Assembly (NCBI GenBank): GCA_010356995.1
Contig: ML996701.1
Location: 127,160 to 191,159 of the forward strand
Length of the DNA: 64,000 nt
Direction: 5' to 3'
Source: Trichodelitschia bisporula
Lineage: Eukaryota; Ascomycota; Dothideomycetes; Phaeotrichales; Phaeotrichaceae
Position 1 is the stretch's first letter, and the number at the start of each line of letters is the position of its first letter. Shown here one piece after another: positions 10,784 through 23,670 of the stretch. Under the pieces are notes generated by a model. It saw only the letters and a list, made by a program, of their open reading frames with translations. It had not been told where the DNA came from and made no database searches. A program made the position numbers and the translations under genes.

Positions 10784-12797
10784 TGGCGGATAGTACGACT
10801 GTTCGAGTGGGGAATTGGGAGGTTATATGCGGAAGTCGCGGGTTTGCGATATGGACTGATGTATTTCATCCCCCGCGATCCCGCCTGCACCGCGCTGACG
10901 TCATAATGCGAGGCTGACTACCTCATCGTGACTAAGGCGGCAGTGACTGCGGTACGGTGGCCGCAATTTAAGCTGCGTTTGTTCCCCCGCTGCGATTTGC
11001 GATATCGGAAGTAGGATTGAGCACAATACGGCGGGGCTTGGTGCCGCCTTGCCGCTGGTGGGTGTGCTGTGCGGCTGTGCGGCTGTGCGGCTGTGCGGCG
11101 GCCAGCCTCGCGGCTCGTGGCTGCCGGGTAATCCGCTGACCAGCCGGAATTTGCCGGGCGCGTGTCCGCCGCAGAGGGGTGGATGGCACGAAGTTGGGGC
11201 TTTGTTGGACTTGTAACTGTCGGGTAGTGATATCGTGAAAGGGCAAAAGGTATGCAGCGGATGTATTACATCGCGCTGTTGGGGTGGCGTGCAAGACGGA
11301 TTTTCGACAAGCTGGTATTATCGGGAGGGAAGCCCTCGGAGATTTCAGCTAACCGCTAGGTCTCAACTCACCTATCTATGAGCTGTGGTTTGAGTACCAC
11401 CGTCGATCTGCACCTGGCGATGTTACGCTGGTCGGATGTATCTCCATCTCTGCTCGGACGCCCGTGACTACCCGCGATTTGCCTTGCATGCCTCACATGC
11501 CGTTACCCGCAACATCGGGGTTGAGGAGGACAAATATGGTAAAAGCGGTATCGGTAAGCGTGGGATGCTTACAACTGGACATGAGACAGGATGGAGAGGA
11601 AGTTGGGATGGGCCATGGGGGTAGATCTAAGATTTTGGGGTGTAGGAATAAGGGAAATCCATATATTTAGGATCGATTTCCGGCGTGTATCATCAACCTC
11701 CTCCGAAACAGACGTAAGATACCTCTACAGGCTCTGAAAAGTCCAGTGACCACGAGAAACGAAGTCATAAACGCCAACTCCGCGAATTCGCGGAGCTATC
11801 GCCAATTCTCGGTAGACCTCTCATCTCATCTCACTATCGCATCAGACCCTCTGCTCGGACCCCAGGACTACCAGTGATTCATCTTCCTCGCATACGTCTA
11901 TCCGCAACTCAGGACCTTGGACATGAGACAGAACCAAGAAGAAGTTGGGATAGGCCAGGGGTGTAGATCTAAGATTTTGGGGTGTAGGAATAAGAATATC
12001 CCTATATGTATGGTTCATCTTTGGCATGTATCATCAACCTCCTCCGAAACAGATATAATATACATCAACATGCTCTGGCAAGTCCAGTGATCACGGGAAA
12101 CAAAGACATAAACGCCATCTCCGCCAATTCGCGGAGCTATCTCCATTTCTTTTCGGCGGCCTCTCGTCTCGTCTAACCAGCACGTCGATCTGAGCAGAGC
12201 CTTGGACATGAGACAGGACCAAGAAGAGGCTGAGATACGCCAGGTGTGTAGGAATAAGGATATCCATATATTTATGGTCGATCTTTGGCATGTATCATTA
12301 ACTTCCTCCGAAACTGACATAAGATACCTCTACATGCTCTGGCGAGTCTGGCGATCATGCGAAACAAAGTCATTAACGCCATCCCCGCGAATTCGCGGGG
12401 CTACCTCCACTTTTCGGTAGACACCTCATCTTATCCCCTTCGCGCATCAAGCCTAAGTAGACTGAGCATGAAGAACGGGCCAACAAACGGACAGTCGCCG
12501 TCTGGTCTGACATGTCTGCTTTCGTCGCCATATCAGTTGTGGACAGAGAGGCAATTCAGTGATGTTTCTTCCGCTACATTAGAGTACGGAAGCTGTCGAT
12601 GTTTCCCTTGATAGGGTATGGCATAATGCATTAAATATCCTCCTGATGAAGACTCATGATTACAACTCCAGAATCAGCCATGCATAGACTGACTCACAGT
12701 CAGCAGCCTGTATGCCTGTCTTCCCTTGTGCACAGGCTTCAGCCATCGATCTATGCCCGGAAAAAGACACACCCGCTCAAGGCCAACCCAACTTCCC
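10784..12797. other. Intergenic region containing a tandem repeat array
   Basis: No gene is supported. The first 600 bases contain a promoter side for the cupin gene and a GC-rich simple run (CGGCTGTG repeated near 11075). The second half is the repeat array listed separately. Short open frames on the minus strand inside the array are by-products of the repeat. Confidence 0.5.
11440..12460. repeat. Degenerate tandem array, about three units of 280-340 bp
   Basis: The marker GGACATGAGACAG recurs at 11577, 11919 and 12203, followed each time by GTAGGAATAAG, a CATATATTTA-like segment, TATCAT-AAC-TCCTCCGAAAC, and an AAACGCCA-type segment ending in a GAATTC- or AATTC-centred palindrome. A partial unit opens the array near 11440. 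Units 1 and 2 share a 20-base block (GTAGATCTAAGATTTTGGGG) that unit 3 lacks. Units differ by scattered substitutions, so the duplication is not recent. There are no open frames of note. Function is unknown. Confidence 0.85.
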
Positions 12798-14954
12798 CTA
12801 CGCAATCCCCGCCCCAACCGGGCAATTCGGCATATTCGCCTGCCACGCAATCTTCGCATACTCCGGCAAGTACATATTGGATGTGACATTACTCGGCAAA
12901 TAATTGATCACATCCTTCAAGGTGTACGAAGCCCCCAACATCTGCAACCCCTGCAGCGTCAAGTTAGCCGCGAAATTGAGGAACACGAGATCCACGGTTT
13001 TCGGCACGCTGCCGTCCGTGGGGAAGGATGCGTTCCCCCACACGTTGTTCGGCTGCGGGTAGTTCGGGATGCTGCTGTGCGCCGTGTCGTCGCCGTCCGT
13101 GCCGAAGTCGTCGGTCGTGGTGTAGCCGGCTGAGACTACGTCTTGCCGCCGCGTGAGCCGCGGCCCAGAGATGCTGCGCTTGCCGAGCCGGTCGTAGACT
13201 ACGGGAGGGTCCACGCAGATTTCCTGGTCGACCTGGTGCATGGGGTTGAATCCGAAGTCGGAGGATGACAAGTCCCTTTTCCGCTTCAGTGCTTTCTGCT
13301 TGTTGATGATACTGAGAACTTGCTGCACACTCATAAGCTGACAGATACCTTGAACTCCGTATTGCTGCACTTACCGAAGCAATGGTGTAAGGCACGTCGG
13401 GTATGAACCACCACTCGTTCTTGAAGGGGCTGACAATGTACGAGTCATCCAGTGTAAACGGGCCTTGAACGAGATCAAACCGCACACTCCCCGTGTTGAC
13501 AATGATATACCGCGGGATATCCTTCCGCGTCGCATTCGCGATCGTCTTACCCAAGGCGATTTCCAGAAGCGTCAAGATATTCCCGTCCGAGCCATACGGC
13601 TTGCAAAACTGGCAGTACGACTTGGGCGCGCACCCGTACAGCGTCGACAAATTCAACTGCTGGCGCAACCCCGTGATTTGCGCCGTAGCCGCCTTGCCCT
13701 GCTGGATATCAAACGTGTGCGCCTGACTGCCCGTGACGTGGTACTCGAATGTCCGCCGGTTCCAGTCCAGGTACCGCCGGGCGTAAGTCAGGTTCGATGG
13801 ACTCTTGGAGAGGGAGTAATTTGCCGCCGTTGTGCCGGTAGCCACGACGACCGCACTCCGCGTTGGCGTTGGGACATCGCTGAGCTTAGCCTTGGAGTGG
13901 GTATTCGAGGAGTTGAGGCCGCTCAGGGCCAGCCAGCCGAGGGTCTCGCAGTAGCGACCTTCACCGTCAGTACAGTTCCATCATTGGGTTCCGGACTCAC
14001 CAGCTTGGAATCCTGTGGCTTTGTTGTCGTACACGACGAAGTCGCGCACATGGCTGTGGCCGCCGAAGACTTGGATGGGCGTATCAGGCTTGATTTTACG
14101 AATCGCCGCATAGACGATCTTTATGGTGCTTGAGGCCACATCGCGCGGGGGATTATGCCCGATGACGAGGAAGAGGTCGATTGGCTTGGTGAAGTTGACG
14201 GCTTGTGCGAACCAGTGCTGCTTGACCATGTTCGCTGCCATCGTTATGCGGGAAGCGTTGCTGTTGCCGGTAAAGTCGAACAGGACGCCGAACGCCATGA
14301 TCCGTATGCCTCCAGGCGTGGTAAAGTACCGGTACTGAGACCCCACACGCTCGTACTTCTTCGACGTCGTGTTGTAGATCTCGACGTTGCTGTTCACATA
14401 CCGGTCGCCGTAGACCCCGGTGAACTGGGTGAAATGGCTGTACGCGATGTCGGAGAGGTACAACTCATGGTTGCCAATAGTCAAGACATCGTAGTCGATG
14501 TTCTCCCAAATCGGATTCGACACCAACCCATTCGGCGTCGTAACATCGCTCAACCCAGCCCCATCATGCAAATCCTATCTCCATCAGCACTCCCCGTCCC
14601 CCAACCCCCTCAACCCAAACTCACCCCGGTATCAATCAACAACAAATCCACCCCCAACCTCTTCGCCTTCTCCTTCATCCCACTCACAAAGCTCACATAA
14701 TCCCCCCAATCCGCCCCATAATTCCGCTCCTTCAAATGCCCCTCCAGCCACCCATGCGTATCCGTCGTCTGCAAAAAATTGATCTGCCCCCACTCCAGCG
14801 GCGCCCGCGGACTCGTCACCGCAGTCAGCGCTTCGGGCTGCATCCGCCGCGCCAGCCGCGTCATCACCACGCCGTCCTGCGGGCCGTAGCATGAGTCGCA
14901 TGCCGAAGCCGCACCCGCAAGCGCGATATACACAGCCCAGGATCCGAATCGCAT
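12798..14954 (-). CDS. Secreted/vacuolar metallophosphatase, Smn1/YHR202W-like (5'-nucleotidase superfamily)
   Basis: Calcineurin-like metallophosphoesterase related to yeast Smn1 (YHR202W), a vacuolar enzyme linked to nucleotide breakdown. Four exons, 14954-14625, 14574-14001, 13958-13375 and 13322-12798, give 670 residues; introns are 50, 42 and 52 nt. Residues 1-18 are a signal peptide ending near ASA. Metal-binding blocks are all visible: TTDTHGW (Asp65, His67), IDTGDLHDG (Asp108, Asp111), GNHELY, VIGHNPP and GGHSHVRDF. The C-terminal half carries the family's 5'-nucleotidase-type domain ([37 protein letters not shown]) and the stretch [20 protein letters not shown]. Several N-glycosylation sequons fit a secretory route. 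Position next to Doa1 on the same strand suggests no functional link. Confidence 0.9.
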
Positions 14955-16235
14955 GTCGAACGGCTCTCAGGAACAGGAACAGGGGCGCAAACGGGGAACG
15001 GGGAACGGGAACTAAGTATACCCTCGCGCAACGCTGACCGGCGCACGCAGGGCGCGACGCGGCCTAATATACCACAATACGGGTAATTGAGTGACAGGAT
15101 GCACCGAGCGGGCAGGATCCGCACCTGTCCATTCCCGCGCCGATCGGATGTCACCGCGTACAGGCCGCTTTCGACGAAGCTGGCAGGCTGGGTTATCTGC
15201 CTTGCAGATCAGCGATAAAGCAAGGCCGTCCTGCCGCGTGGCCGGCTTAGGCCCGAAAGCTGTACGTCCCCAGCCCTGGCGCTCGCCCATTCGCGGTCCA
15301 ACGTGCGGCGGGGGATGTACCCACGTGTGGCAGGAGGTGTAGCTGAGTGCCCATCACCAACCCGCTCCCGGGTTGTATCCTGGCGTTGCCCAGTTCGGAG
15401 ATGCAGGACCAAGGAAGCGGGGATTTGAGCGGCCGCTAGGGAAGGGCCCGGTTGCTAAGCATTGCTTGGGAGAAAGGCTTGGAGGGTGGGATAATGTAGG
15501 GTACTATGAAAAATATTGTAGAGTACTATGGACAGGTGCAAGGCAACGCAGGGTTCCCACGGGGAAGTGGGTTAGTCTAGACCCCGCGGTCCGGGCGCGA
15601 CGTTGCCAGCGCGCTTGTGCTCAGCTACCCGCTGAAGCGCCACCATGCCTTATGCCCCGCATATGATATCATGGGCTTTAAGCTGAAAGCGACATTTCCA
15701 GCTGTGCGATTTCCCGCATTACATATATACAGCTGAAGAAGTGCAGTTCACTCTTAGCTCGAGCGGGATGAGGACGGACGGGGTCAAGGCCTTGACTTTG
15801 CGCCAATGAGGGTGAGGGTCACTGCTTGTTCATCATTTGTTTGTTGTGCAGGGGACGAATAAAGTGCGTACGGGAGATGCTCGGCGAAAACAGCCTTGTG
15901 GTTCATGTGCTGAAGATACTCGGCGGACACAGCCTTGTGGTTCGTGTGCGAGATGAGATGTCACTGCAGCCTTTATTCACATCCAACGTTCCAGGTACCG
16001 ATAGGTGCTTTCACGAAGTATGCAACCATCTCGTACTCGCTGACCGAGGTGTCAGCCTTGCAGTCGTATTTTCCCCAGTAGATGCACCGAACAAACCGCA
16101 TGTCATCCACCATTCACGAAACCGTGCGCACATCCACCACACACAAGCCAGAAACCCAGTATCACACCATCAATGCTCGCGCATATCCTTTTTCCCAGCT
16201 ACGAACTCATCTATCCCCCATCCTCCACAAGTCAA
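14955..16235. other. Intergenic region upstream of the metallophosphatase gene
   Basis: About 1.3 kb holding the metallophosphatase promoter and the 3' side of the Doa1 gene. Apart from a 39-bp tandem duplication (listed separately) I see no feature. No open frame here resembles a known protein. Confidence 0.45.
15875..15952. repeat. 39-bp tandem duplication
   Basis: CAGCCTTGTGGTT occurs at 15891 and again at 15930, embedded in two adjoining 39-base units that differ at a handful of positions (AGATGCTCGGCGAAAACAGC versus AGATACTCGGCGGACACAGC). It lies between genes and has no evident role. Confidence 0.75.
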
Positions 16236-18703
16236 CTACGCCAGCTCATCCCTAATCTCACGAATAACATTCTTTATCCTCGGCTCAACCCCTACCTTCT
16301 CCGCCCGCGCAAGCACCTTCTCAAAATCCAGCGCCTCCATCGCCAAATCCCTGAAATCGCGTCCAAGGGCCAGCAACGTCCCCGCTGCTACAAGCGCGCG
16401 GTACAAGGCCTCGGAATCCGTCGCATGTGCAACAATCCGCGACACCTCGTCGAGCAGCGTCACAGCGCGATCCGCGCCCGGCCCGATCCCCGCATCCCCG
16501 CCGGCAACCGCGAGAACGGCATAGTTGACGTAGAGCGTGGTGAGCGCGATGAGCAGGTTCCGGTTTCCGCTCTTGGACAGCGAGCCCACAGCTGTATGGA
16601 CGGCCTCGAAGCTGCCGTCCATGAGCGTCCGGCCTTCCTCCGTATTGAACAGATTTGCGAGTGCGCGCACCGCGAGCATGGTGTTATTGACAGGCGCATC
16701 GGGCGCAAAGACCTCGGACTCAATGAGAGCATCGATCAGCGTAGTGTCGCCGGAGCTGGTGTGCGAGACCGTCGTCGCCGACGCCGCGGTCAGCAAGCGC
16801 AGGAGGTCGAGACCGGGAAGCCGACGGTCAGCTGGCCAACGCGTCGCGAGATTCACCGCGATGTCAATACCCTTGGTCAGGATAGGAGTAGAGGTATCCG
16901 GCTTCACGGACGCGGATTCAAGTTGCTTGATTGTGGCAGCGAGGACTTCGAGATCGGGCGGCTGCAGCGCGACATCCTTGCGGTTTTCCTTGAGAAAAGC
17001 GGTGTTGAATTCCTCAATCTTCTTCTGGATCATGCGGTGGTTCGCTGTCGCGATCGTCAGGTACTGCGTCTGCGGGAGCATCTTCGGGCGCGGCAATTGC
17101 GCCGGAGGTGCGCCTGCATCGCCTGGGCGGTAGCGCGACTCGGTGCCCCAGGGATCCGAGCCGGGTGCATGAGTTGCCTGTGTCGATTGTCCGATGGTTG
17201 CGCCCTGGCTGTTGGTGATGATGAAATTGGCCACCTGGTCGAGGTACGTAATGGGCAGCTCGTTGTCCGTGATAAACTTCTGCGCCACCTCGTAGGGATT
17301 TTGCGTTGCGTTGTACGGCAGCTTCAGCGGGGGCTTGCCGTCCTCGATATCAACGTCGAACACATAATCCCAGTCCTTGCCCTCGTACGAAATTTTCCGC
17401 CCGCTCCCAGCAGCTGCGTCCACGACCGTCCCGACGTTGACCCACTGCCGCACTGCTTGTGACCACTGGTACGCTGCAATGCTACCGTCACCCATCTTGA
17501 TCATCTGCACTTGACCCTCCTTAGTGCCAGACTTTGACGTCAGAAACTCCGGGCCCGGCAGGTCGGTCTTGTTGATACCGCCCAGAGCCTGTTCCGGAAT
17601 GGCGGACGCCTTAACAGCTTCGTCGAATTCAGCCAGGACGTTGGGAGCTGCGTGGCGTTCCTCCACGCGGCTGAATACGCGTGCGATACGGTCACTCGAC
17701 CCAGTAACGATGTCGCCGTTTTGTGCACAAGCCGCCACTGTCCACACCGAAATAGCGGGGTGGGTTATGACCTGGACTGCCCGACCCTTGTTCCAGATGC
17801 GAACAGTGCGATCTTCACCCGCACTCACAATCTCGCCCGACGGCAGTGTCGTCAGCGAATATATGAAGCTGTCGTGGCCGAGCAGTTGGCCAACGCGACG
17901 CCCGTCGAGACGCCAGAGGGAAATGGCGCCATCGTTGCCCGCTGACGCGAAATCCGCGTTCGACCAGTGTCCCGGCGGCAGCTTGGCCAGCGCGCGCACA
18001 ATATCCGGCGCGTTAATCTTGCGAAGGAGCTTGCCGGACGGGTGGTAGATGTGGATGGACTTGTCGGCACTGCCTATCGCGCACGCATCGGTTAGCATAG
18101 TTCCACAGAGCGTCGCGCTCGGGCCGCGGACAAGGTCGTACTTACCAGTAAGAATAGTCTCTTTATCGTAGATGCTGACGGCCCATACGCTCGCCTGGTG
18201 ACCCTGAAGGACTACCGACTGCTCCCACTTGCCAATGGTCCACACACGAGCTTCCGTATCCCAGCTGCCACTGACGATTGTTCCGTCTTCGCCGACCTCA
18301 AGGGCGCAAACGTTGCCTGAGTGACCCAGAAGCAGCGCCTCGGCGTTGTCCTGCGGCGGGCGACCGGGCTGGCGGGCCTCAATGATTGCATCGCGACCGC
18401 CCGAGACGATCAGGCCGTCGGGGTATTTAGAGGTCGGCGGCACAAAAGCGACGGAGTTAACGAAGGATGTGCCATTTGAGGCGAGCGAGCAGTCGTAGGT
18501 GGGAGGCTTCGGGGAGAGAAGCTTCCAAAGGCGGACAGTAGTGTCTCGAGAGGCAGTGAGGACAAAGGTCGAATCGGGAAAGGCTACACTGCGGACCTGG
18601 GATTGTCAGGATTTTGGGAAATGTGATTGCCATTTGCAGCGCGCAGGTTACGCACATCGTCCTCGTGTCCCTCGAGGGAAGCTGAGAGCTTAAATTCAGA
18701 CAT
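16236..18703 (-). CDS. Doa1/Ufd3/PLAA: WD40-PFU-PUL ubiquitin-binding Cdc48 cofactor
   Basis: Cofactor of the AAA ATPase Cdc48/p97 that binds ubiquitin and regulates ubiquitin turnover, endosomal sorting and mitochondrial protein degradation. Three exons: 18703-18656, 18596-18146 and 18073-16236, total 778 residues. Intron 1 (59 nt) splits the first WD repeat; intron 2 (72 nt) is a multiple of three and free of stops, but splicing gives the proper blade ILTGSADKSIHIY. Residues about 1-300 hold seven WD40 repeats (SASRDTTVRLW-like, VSGSWDTEARVW, SAGNDGAISLW, SAGEDRTVRIW, TGSSDRIARVF). The PFU ubiquitin-binding domain follows (YEGKDWDYVFDVDIEDGKPP ... NPYEVAQKFITDN). The PUL armadillo-type domain fills the last 270 residues (ALRALANLFNTEEGR-like region, LNYAVLAV area). 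The start at MSEFKLSASLEGHEDD matches family N-termini. Confidence 0.93.
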
Positions 18704-20356
18704 TATAGGGCTGGGGGGCTGGCCGGCCTGGAGCGGGGCCTGTCAGGTAGTGAAATCGAGATTAGCAGCTCATCCGTCAGGAATGCGGGGCCGACGCGGT
18801 AGAGTAGCTTGCAAGCTGTGAGTGTCGGTTTAGAGTGGTGAAGTGTGGGTAATAGGAGCTTGGAAGTTAGGTGGCTTGTGTTTGCAGGTGAGAGGTAGAG
18901 GCGGGCGACGTTGTGCCATCCAGGCTCCCCCCGCAATATCACGTGATGGGGTTGGTCGGCGGGCTTCACCATGCTTCCATGCCCATGTCAGAGGGGTTAC
19001 GGCATGCATTGTCCTGTTGTAAACAACAGGGCGTTTGCTTCTGCACAGCCATGACTGGAAGAGGAAGAGCTTGAGCTTGTACCCTACGGCCTGCGGACTG
19101 TTCGTTCTCCTCCAGTGTTGTAAAATGATACGAGGGGAAGGGAAAAGGAGCAGAAAAGTGACGACTCTCCAAAGCCACCCGGAGCACCCCGCATTTTAGG
19201 TGCTCCACTGCCGTCCCACGCCGGCCCGCCTCGTCATTCGAACCTTTCGCATCCGATCCGGCCTCTGTTCCATCCCAACAAAGCGCTAAACGATGAATGA
19301 ATACGTAGTATACCGGCAATCCAATTCTATTCAACCGTCGATGCGTCACCATATCAGCCAAATATCTCACCTCGAGCCGCCCAGCACGGGACATCGGTCT
19401 GAGCCTCCCTCCGATGTTCCACCCGCCGCTGTATCACCCCGTTGCGCAGTCCCCTGAACCCTCCTGTACCCAAAGAATCTGGAAACTCGCGGACGGTATC
19501 CATCACCCAGCTTCCATGGCCCGCACATTACAGAGAATGTGCTTCACCCTTATGATGCCATAGGGGTGCGGTCGTCGCTCCGGACGCGGTTGAGGGCGGC
19601 TGGCAGACGCCTCACATGCTCAGAGGGCGTCGGCGATGGCGGCGCCACGGCATCGGCCGGCGTTAAAGCCCAGCGACCCGGGGCCTTGGTGACGACTCTT
19701 TTCGCATCGATAGACTTTCACAGAACAGGAAGCGCGAGGCTAGTATGCTCGAAAGCACGAATCGTCTAGGACGTCGCGCACTGCGAATGGTGGCATGGGT
19801 GGGCCCCTGGGTGGCCATTTTTTGAAAGCATCACAAGACGTGCGCCATTATGGTTCCAAAGCGTCTCGACGGCTGGTACTGCTGTACCATACCCTCCACT
19901 TCCTTCGCGCCGTTAGGGCGGATACTGCAGTACTGCAGAGCCTTGCGCCGGCATGATCCCCTTGGCCCCCGTGGGATGGTGCTGCGTCAAGGTTCTGGGC
20001 CGGAATAGCGCGCAGTTTCTGTGTTGACGCGCAACCCCTTCGTGAAGGATCCCCGCCAGGAATGCTTTCTTGCTGAGTGCTGCCATAAAAAGGACGCATT
20101 ACCCGCCCTCTCCCTAATCCATCGGTTTATTCGCCTTCCGCTATTGCCCTTTCCCTCGAACGTGCAATTGTTACTTAAACCCCAATTGCTGCCATCCTCA
20201 GACCTGACCTAGATCCGCTCGCCTTCTCAGCCTGATGCATTTGCCACCAAACCGACACCTGCGCATTACTCCATTGTGTCATCAGCCTTTGCTTGTCGAT
20301 ATTACGCCAACCCCCATCGAGCGTGCTTCCAGACCCATTCACCCATCCGGCCCATC
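18704..20356. other. Divergent intergenic region, Doa1 / BTB
   Basis: About 1.65 kb between divergent start codons, so it contains both promoters. A minus-strand open frame of about 140 codons (18966-19394) lacks family resemblance and is not called. Confidence 0.45.
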
Positions 20357-21460
20357 ATGTCCATCGACGACATAATCCCGCAGCCCGTGCATCCCGTGCA
20401 GGCCCCACCCGCCATGGATCCCATCACTGAGCTGCTGCGCGGCCTGGAGAGGTGAGAACTCCATCTCACTCTCATCCTCTTTCTCACACCCCGCAGACTC
20501 CTCGAGATGCCCGACTACTCCGACCTCACCATCCTCTGTGGGCCAAAGGAATTCAAGGTACACCGGCCACTCGTATGCTCGCGCTCCCCATTCTTCGCCA
20601 ATGCATGCAGCGGCCCGTGGATGGAATCGCAAACCAACACCATCGATCTGAGCGAGGACGATCCTGAGGCCGTCGAACACATGGTGAAGTGTTCGTCATC
20701 CCTTCTCATATCTGACCCAACTTACACCCAGCAGACTTCTACCATCTCGACTACCTCCCACCCCCCGCCAAACGCACCACTACGGCTCACCAGCATCGCC
20801 GCATGAGATCCATTCCAGCTCCTATGCGTCCCGCAAAGCTCGACACGTCATTTATCGACGACCCGCTTCTCGCCACTGCCCTAGCCAGCTCGCCTAACTC
20901 CCCCATCGGCCCTCAAACCCCCGCAGGATGGGCACCTGACTCCAGCCCTCTCTCCTGGGGCCTACCTCCTCCCTCCCCGGCAGCTTCTATCGCTCCTGAA
21001 TTCAACTTCAAGCGCCTCTCCTCCGCCATAGACGGGCACGTCCGCAGCCGCCCCTCCACGAGCGACGGGGACTGGATCGAAGTCCAAGAGCCAGACACAA
21101 CCAGCCCGTCTCTCCTCGTTCACTCGCGCGTATACTCACTGGCAGAAAAGTACCCAACCCCTCTCACCGCATGAACCGCACTAACGCAACAGGTACGAAA
21201 TCGCCGGCCTCAAAGCCCTCGCGCGCGCCAAATTCGCCTCACAAGCCCACCACCACTGGCAAACGGACGAATTCGCCGCCGCCATGGCCCACGTCTTCGA
21301 GAGCACGGTCGACTCAGACCGTGGCTTGCGCGATATAGTCATCAGCGTGGTGCGCGCGCACCCGGAGATCGTGCCTCGGCCGGCGGTGCGGGAGGTGCTG
21401 CAGGTCTCGTCGAGATTGACGTATGAGGTGTGCTGCGTGGCGTGGGGGATTCCCGTGTGA
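20357..21460 (+). CDS. BTB/POZ domain protein with a disordered insertion
   Basis: Fungal BTB/POZ protein, a protein-protein interaction module often serving as a Cullin-3 adaptor or scaffold; partners are unknown. Four exons: 20357-20451, 20497-20690, 20735-21149 and 21193-21460, total 323 residues; introns are 45, 44 and 43 nt. The second uses donor GTTCGT; this choice is forced because it alone restores the BTB segment EHMVKYFYHLDY. The BTB core starts at residue 36 ([19 protein letters not shown], then CSRSPFF). After the YHLDY strand, about 120 Pro/Ser-rich residues intervene before the closing helices [20 protein letters not shown]. The remainder is a helical tail typical of this family (YEVC near the end). 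The start ATG has a good context (CATCATGTCC). Confidence 0.85.
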
Positions 21461-23670
21461 GACCAGACTTTGGGGGAGGTGCGCTTTTCCACGGATTCTT
21501 CAGTTGGTCAGGGTATTTTGCTCATTGCAGGTGTTCGGGACGGGAGGGACCCACTGCCACGCGGGAAGGGGGTCGGCGTTGGGCGGAGGTCTAGCCCCCG
21601 ATGATATCACCATGCAGTGTAAAAACTTTGTAGTTAGCCCTTGTCTTTTGGCAGGGCGGGCACAGGCTGGGTCGCATTGGACGGGCGTTACGGGACGGAG
21701 TGACATCAGGACATGGTTTTCGCGCTTCCTTTTTTTTTTGCAGTAGGCGGATTATCCCAAGCCGTGTCGGCGAGTCGGGGATCCACTCGCCGCGATTTTG
21801 CGACCAGGTTACAATGTCGTCGGTGGATTAGGCGTCCAGTCGCCCTTGTTACAGGACCTGCAGGTTGGTAGTGTGCCTCGACATCCGTCGATTAGGCGCG
21901 GGTAGCCGATCTGATGGAACCAGAATACAGGGCCATTCCACCAGGTTGTTGCGCAGCGCGGTTGAGATGCTTGAACGTTGTAGCCGCTAGCGGACCTCAC
22001 TTCGAGCGACTGCCGCTTTGGTTCGGGCGCGATGTAGAGGCGCGATAGATCTGCATCGGGATGGATACGTATGGAAGGAGAAGGAGAATGCAGTGTGTCT
22101 TCATCGTGTGATCTAGAGTTGACATTGATGCCGATGCATGGATTGGGTTCGTCTCAATTGTCACTCTCGAACTTCGTCGCAAGTCGTCGTCATCCCTCTA
22201 CCCCGCAGCAGGCACCCTGCCCCGCGCCCCACTTTCCCCGCTGACCGCGCTATCGTACCTTATCCTCACTACTGCTGTTACTACACTATCACCATAACAA
22301 CAATCATTATCAGCATCTGCCTCACTCAATCTACATACCCGCGGCCCGAATCCGCCCAAAATCCCAGTGAAAATCAAACTTGCCACAGAACGCAGGCCGC
22401 GCAATACAAACGCCACACGCGGCTTGGCCCTGCACCCGGAAGCGGAGACCGGCTTGCACTTGCCCTCTCTAGCCCTGCCCCACCCGTCAAATGCGCAGAC
22501 TCTCTTGTCAACTGGTGCGAGTCAAACTTGCGTACTACGTATGCTATGTGGGCTGGGGAAGTAAGTCATGAGTCTAGAGTCGAAAATACCGCTGCATCGC
22601 ACGGCGCCGAGGTTGCAACGCATTGCACGCAGCAGTGGGGGGCAAGGTGAGACGTGCACGTCTGATCAAGGTTTGCCATATCTGCCGTGCGGGCGCTTGG
22701 CGAGGCGCGGCGTCGGCAAGTCGGCAAGCGGAGGTTAGTCCGGGCCTTTTCGAGGCAGTGTGGGAAGTGGGCGCGAAATGACGATGCCTCACACTTGCGA
22801 ACCACTTCGGAAACTACGGAGCGTAGACCACGAGGAAGTGGGCCCACTCAAGAGCTCGCGCGGCGATTAATAATGGCATTCTAACTTAGGGTATGGTACA
22901 TGCGACTTGAATGGAGCCATGCTGCTGAGAGATGTCTAGATTGTTTGAAGGCCGCTCCTGTTCGGGCTGCTATGGCCGGTCCCCCCCGATCTCTCTCAGT
23001 TGGAGTTACGTCATAGGTCAAGACTAGATGTGAGCGCGCCGATTGGCGCTCGCCGACGGGGTTGCGCTTCTGAATTACTGCTGTGCACCGACTAGTCTGT
23101 CCGTCTTGACTGCTCCCTACTTTGACGGTCCACAGACTGGTCTTGCAGATTCTCATGGAGCAATTATCATCATTGTTTAGCGCCATTGCTGCGGCTACTG
23201 TTTGCGTGTCTCCATAATACCGTGAGCCATATTGCCTTCCTTCCTCTTGAAGTTTCTTCTCGGCAATATTCGCTTCCCATTGACAGCGTCAAGCAGTAGC
23301 GGAGTAGACTGCCGGAATGCCGCGCTCTTGCATTGCCGTACATCGCGGCCAAAGAAAACGCCGACCAGCAGCGGTCTCAGTCTTTTACATCCCGGTGGGG
23401 AGGAGCGAATGTCAGCAGCCGCAAGTGGCTGTGAATCGGACAGTCACTCGGCCACAGGCGGTTACCAGGCATTCGACCTAATCGGGAAGGAGGGCTCGTC
23501 TCGTGACGTAAAGGCATAAAGTCCAGCGACCGAGTTCATCAATGCCACGTTCTGTTTCTTCGACTCATTTCTCAAGCATTTTTAATTTCTTTCCAGCCCG
23601 GGCGGTCCCAGTGGAGCCGGTGGTCGGAAATGTATGGGCAAAGGCCGCAGCCGGGTCGAGCCCCGCTTAG

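Noticed and set aside
11842-12320. Minus-strand frames inside the tandem array (60-100 codons)
   Set aside because: They repeat because the DNA repeats, differ in frame between units, and have no conserved start or stop.
15826-16524. Plus-strand frame overlapping the end of the Doa1 gene
   Set aside because: Most of it is antisense to the well-supported PUL domain; the rest contains the 39-bp duplication and has no family resemblance.
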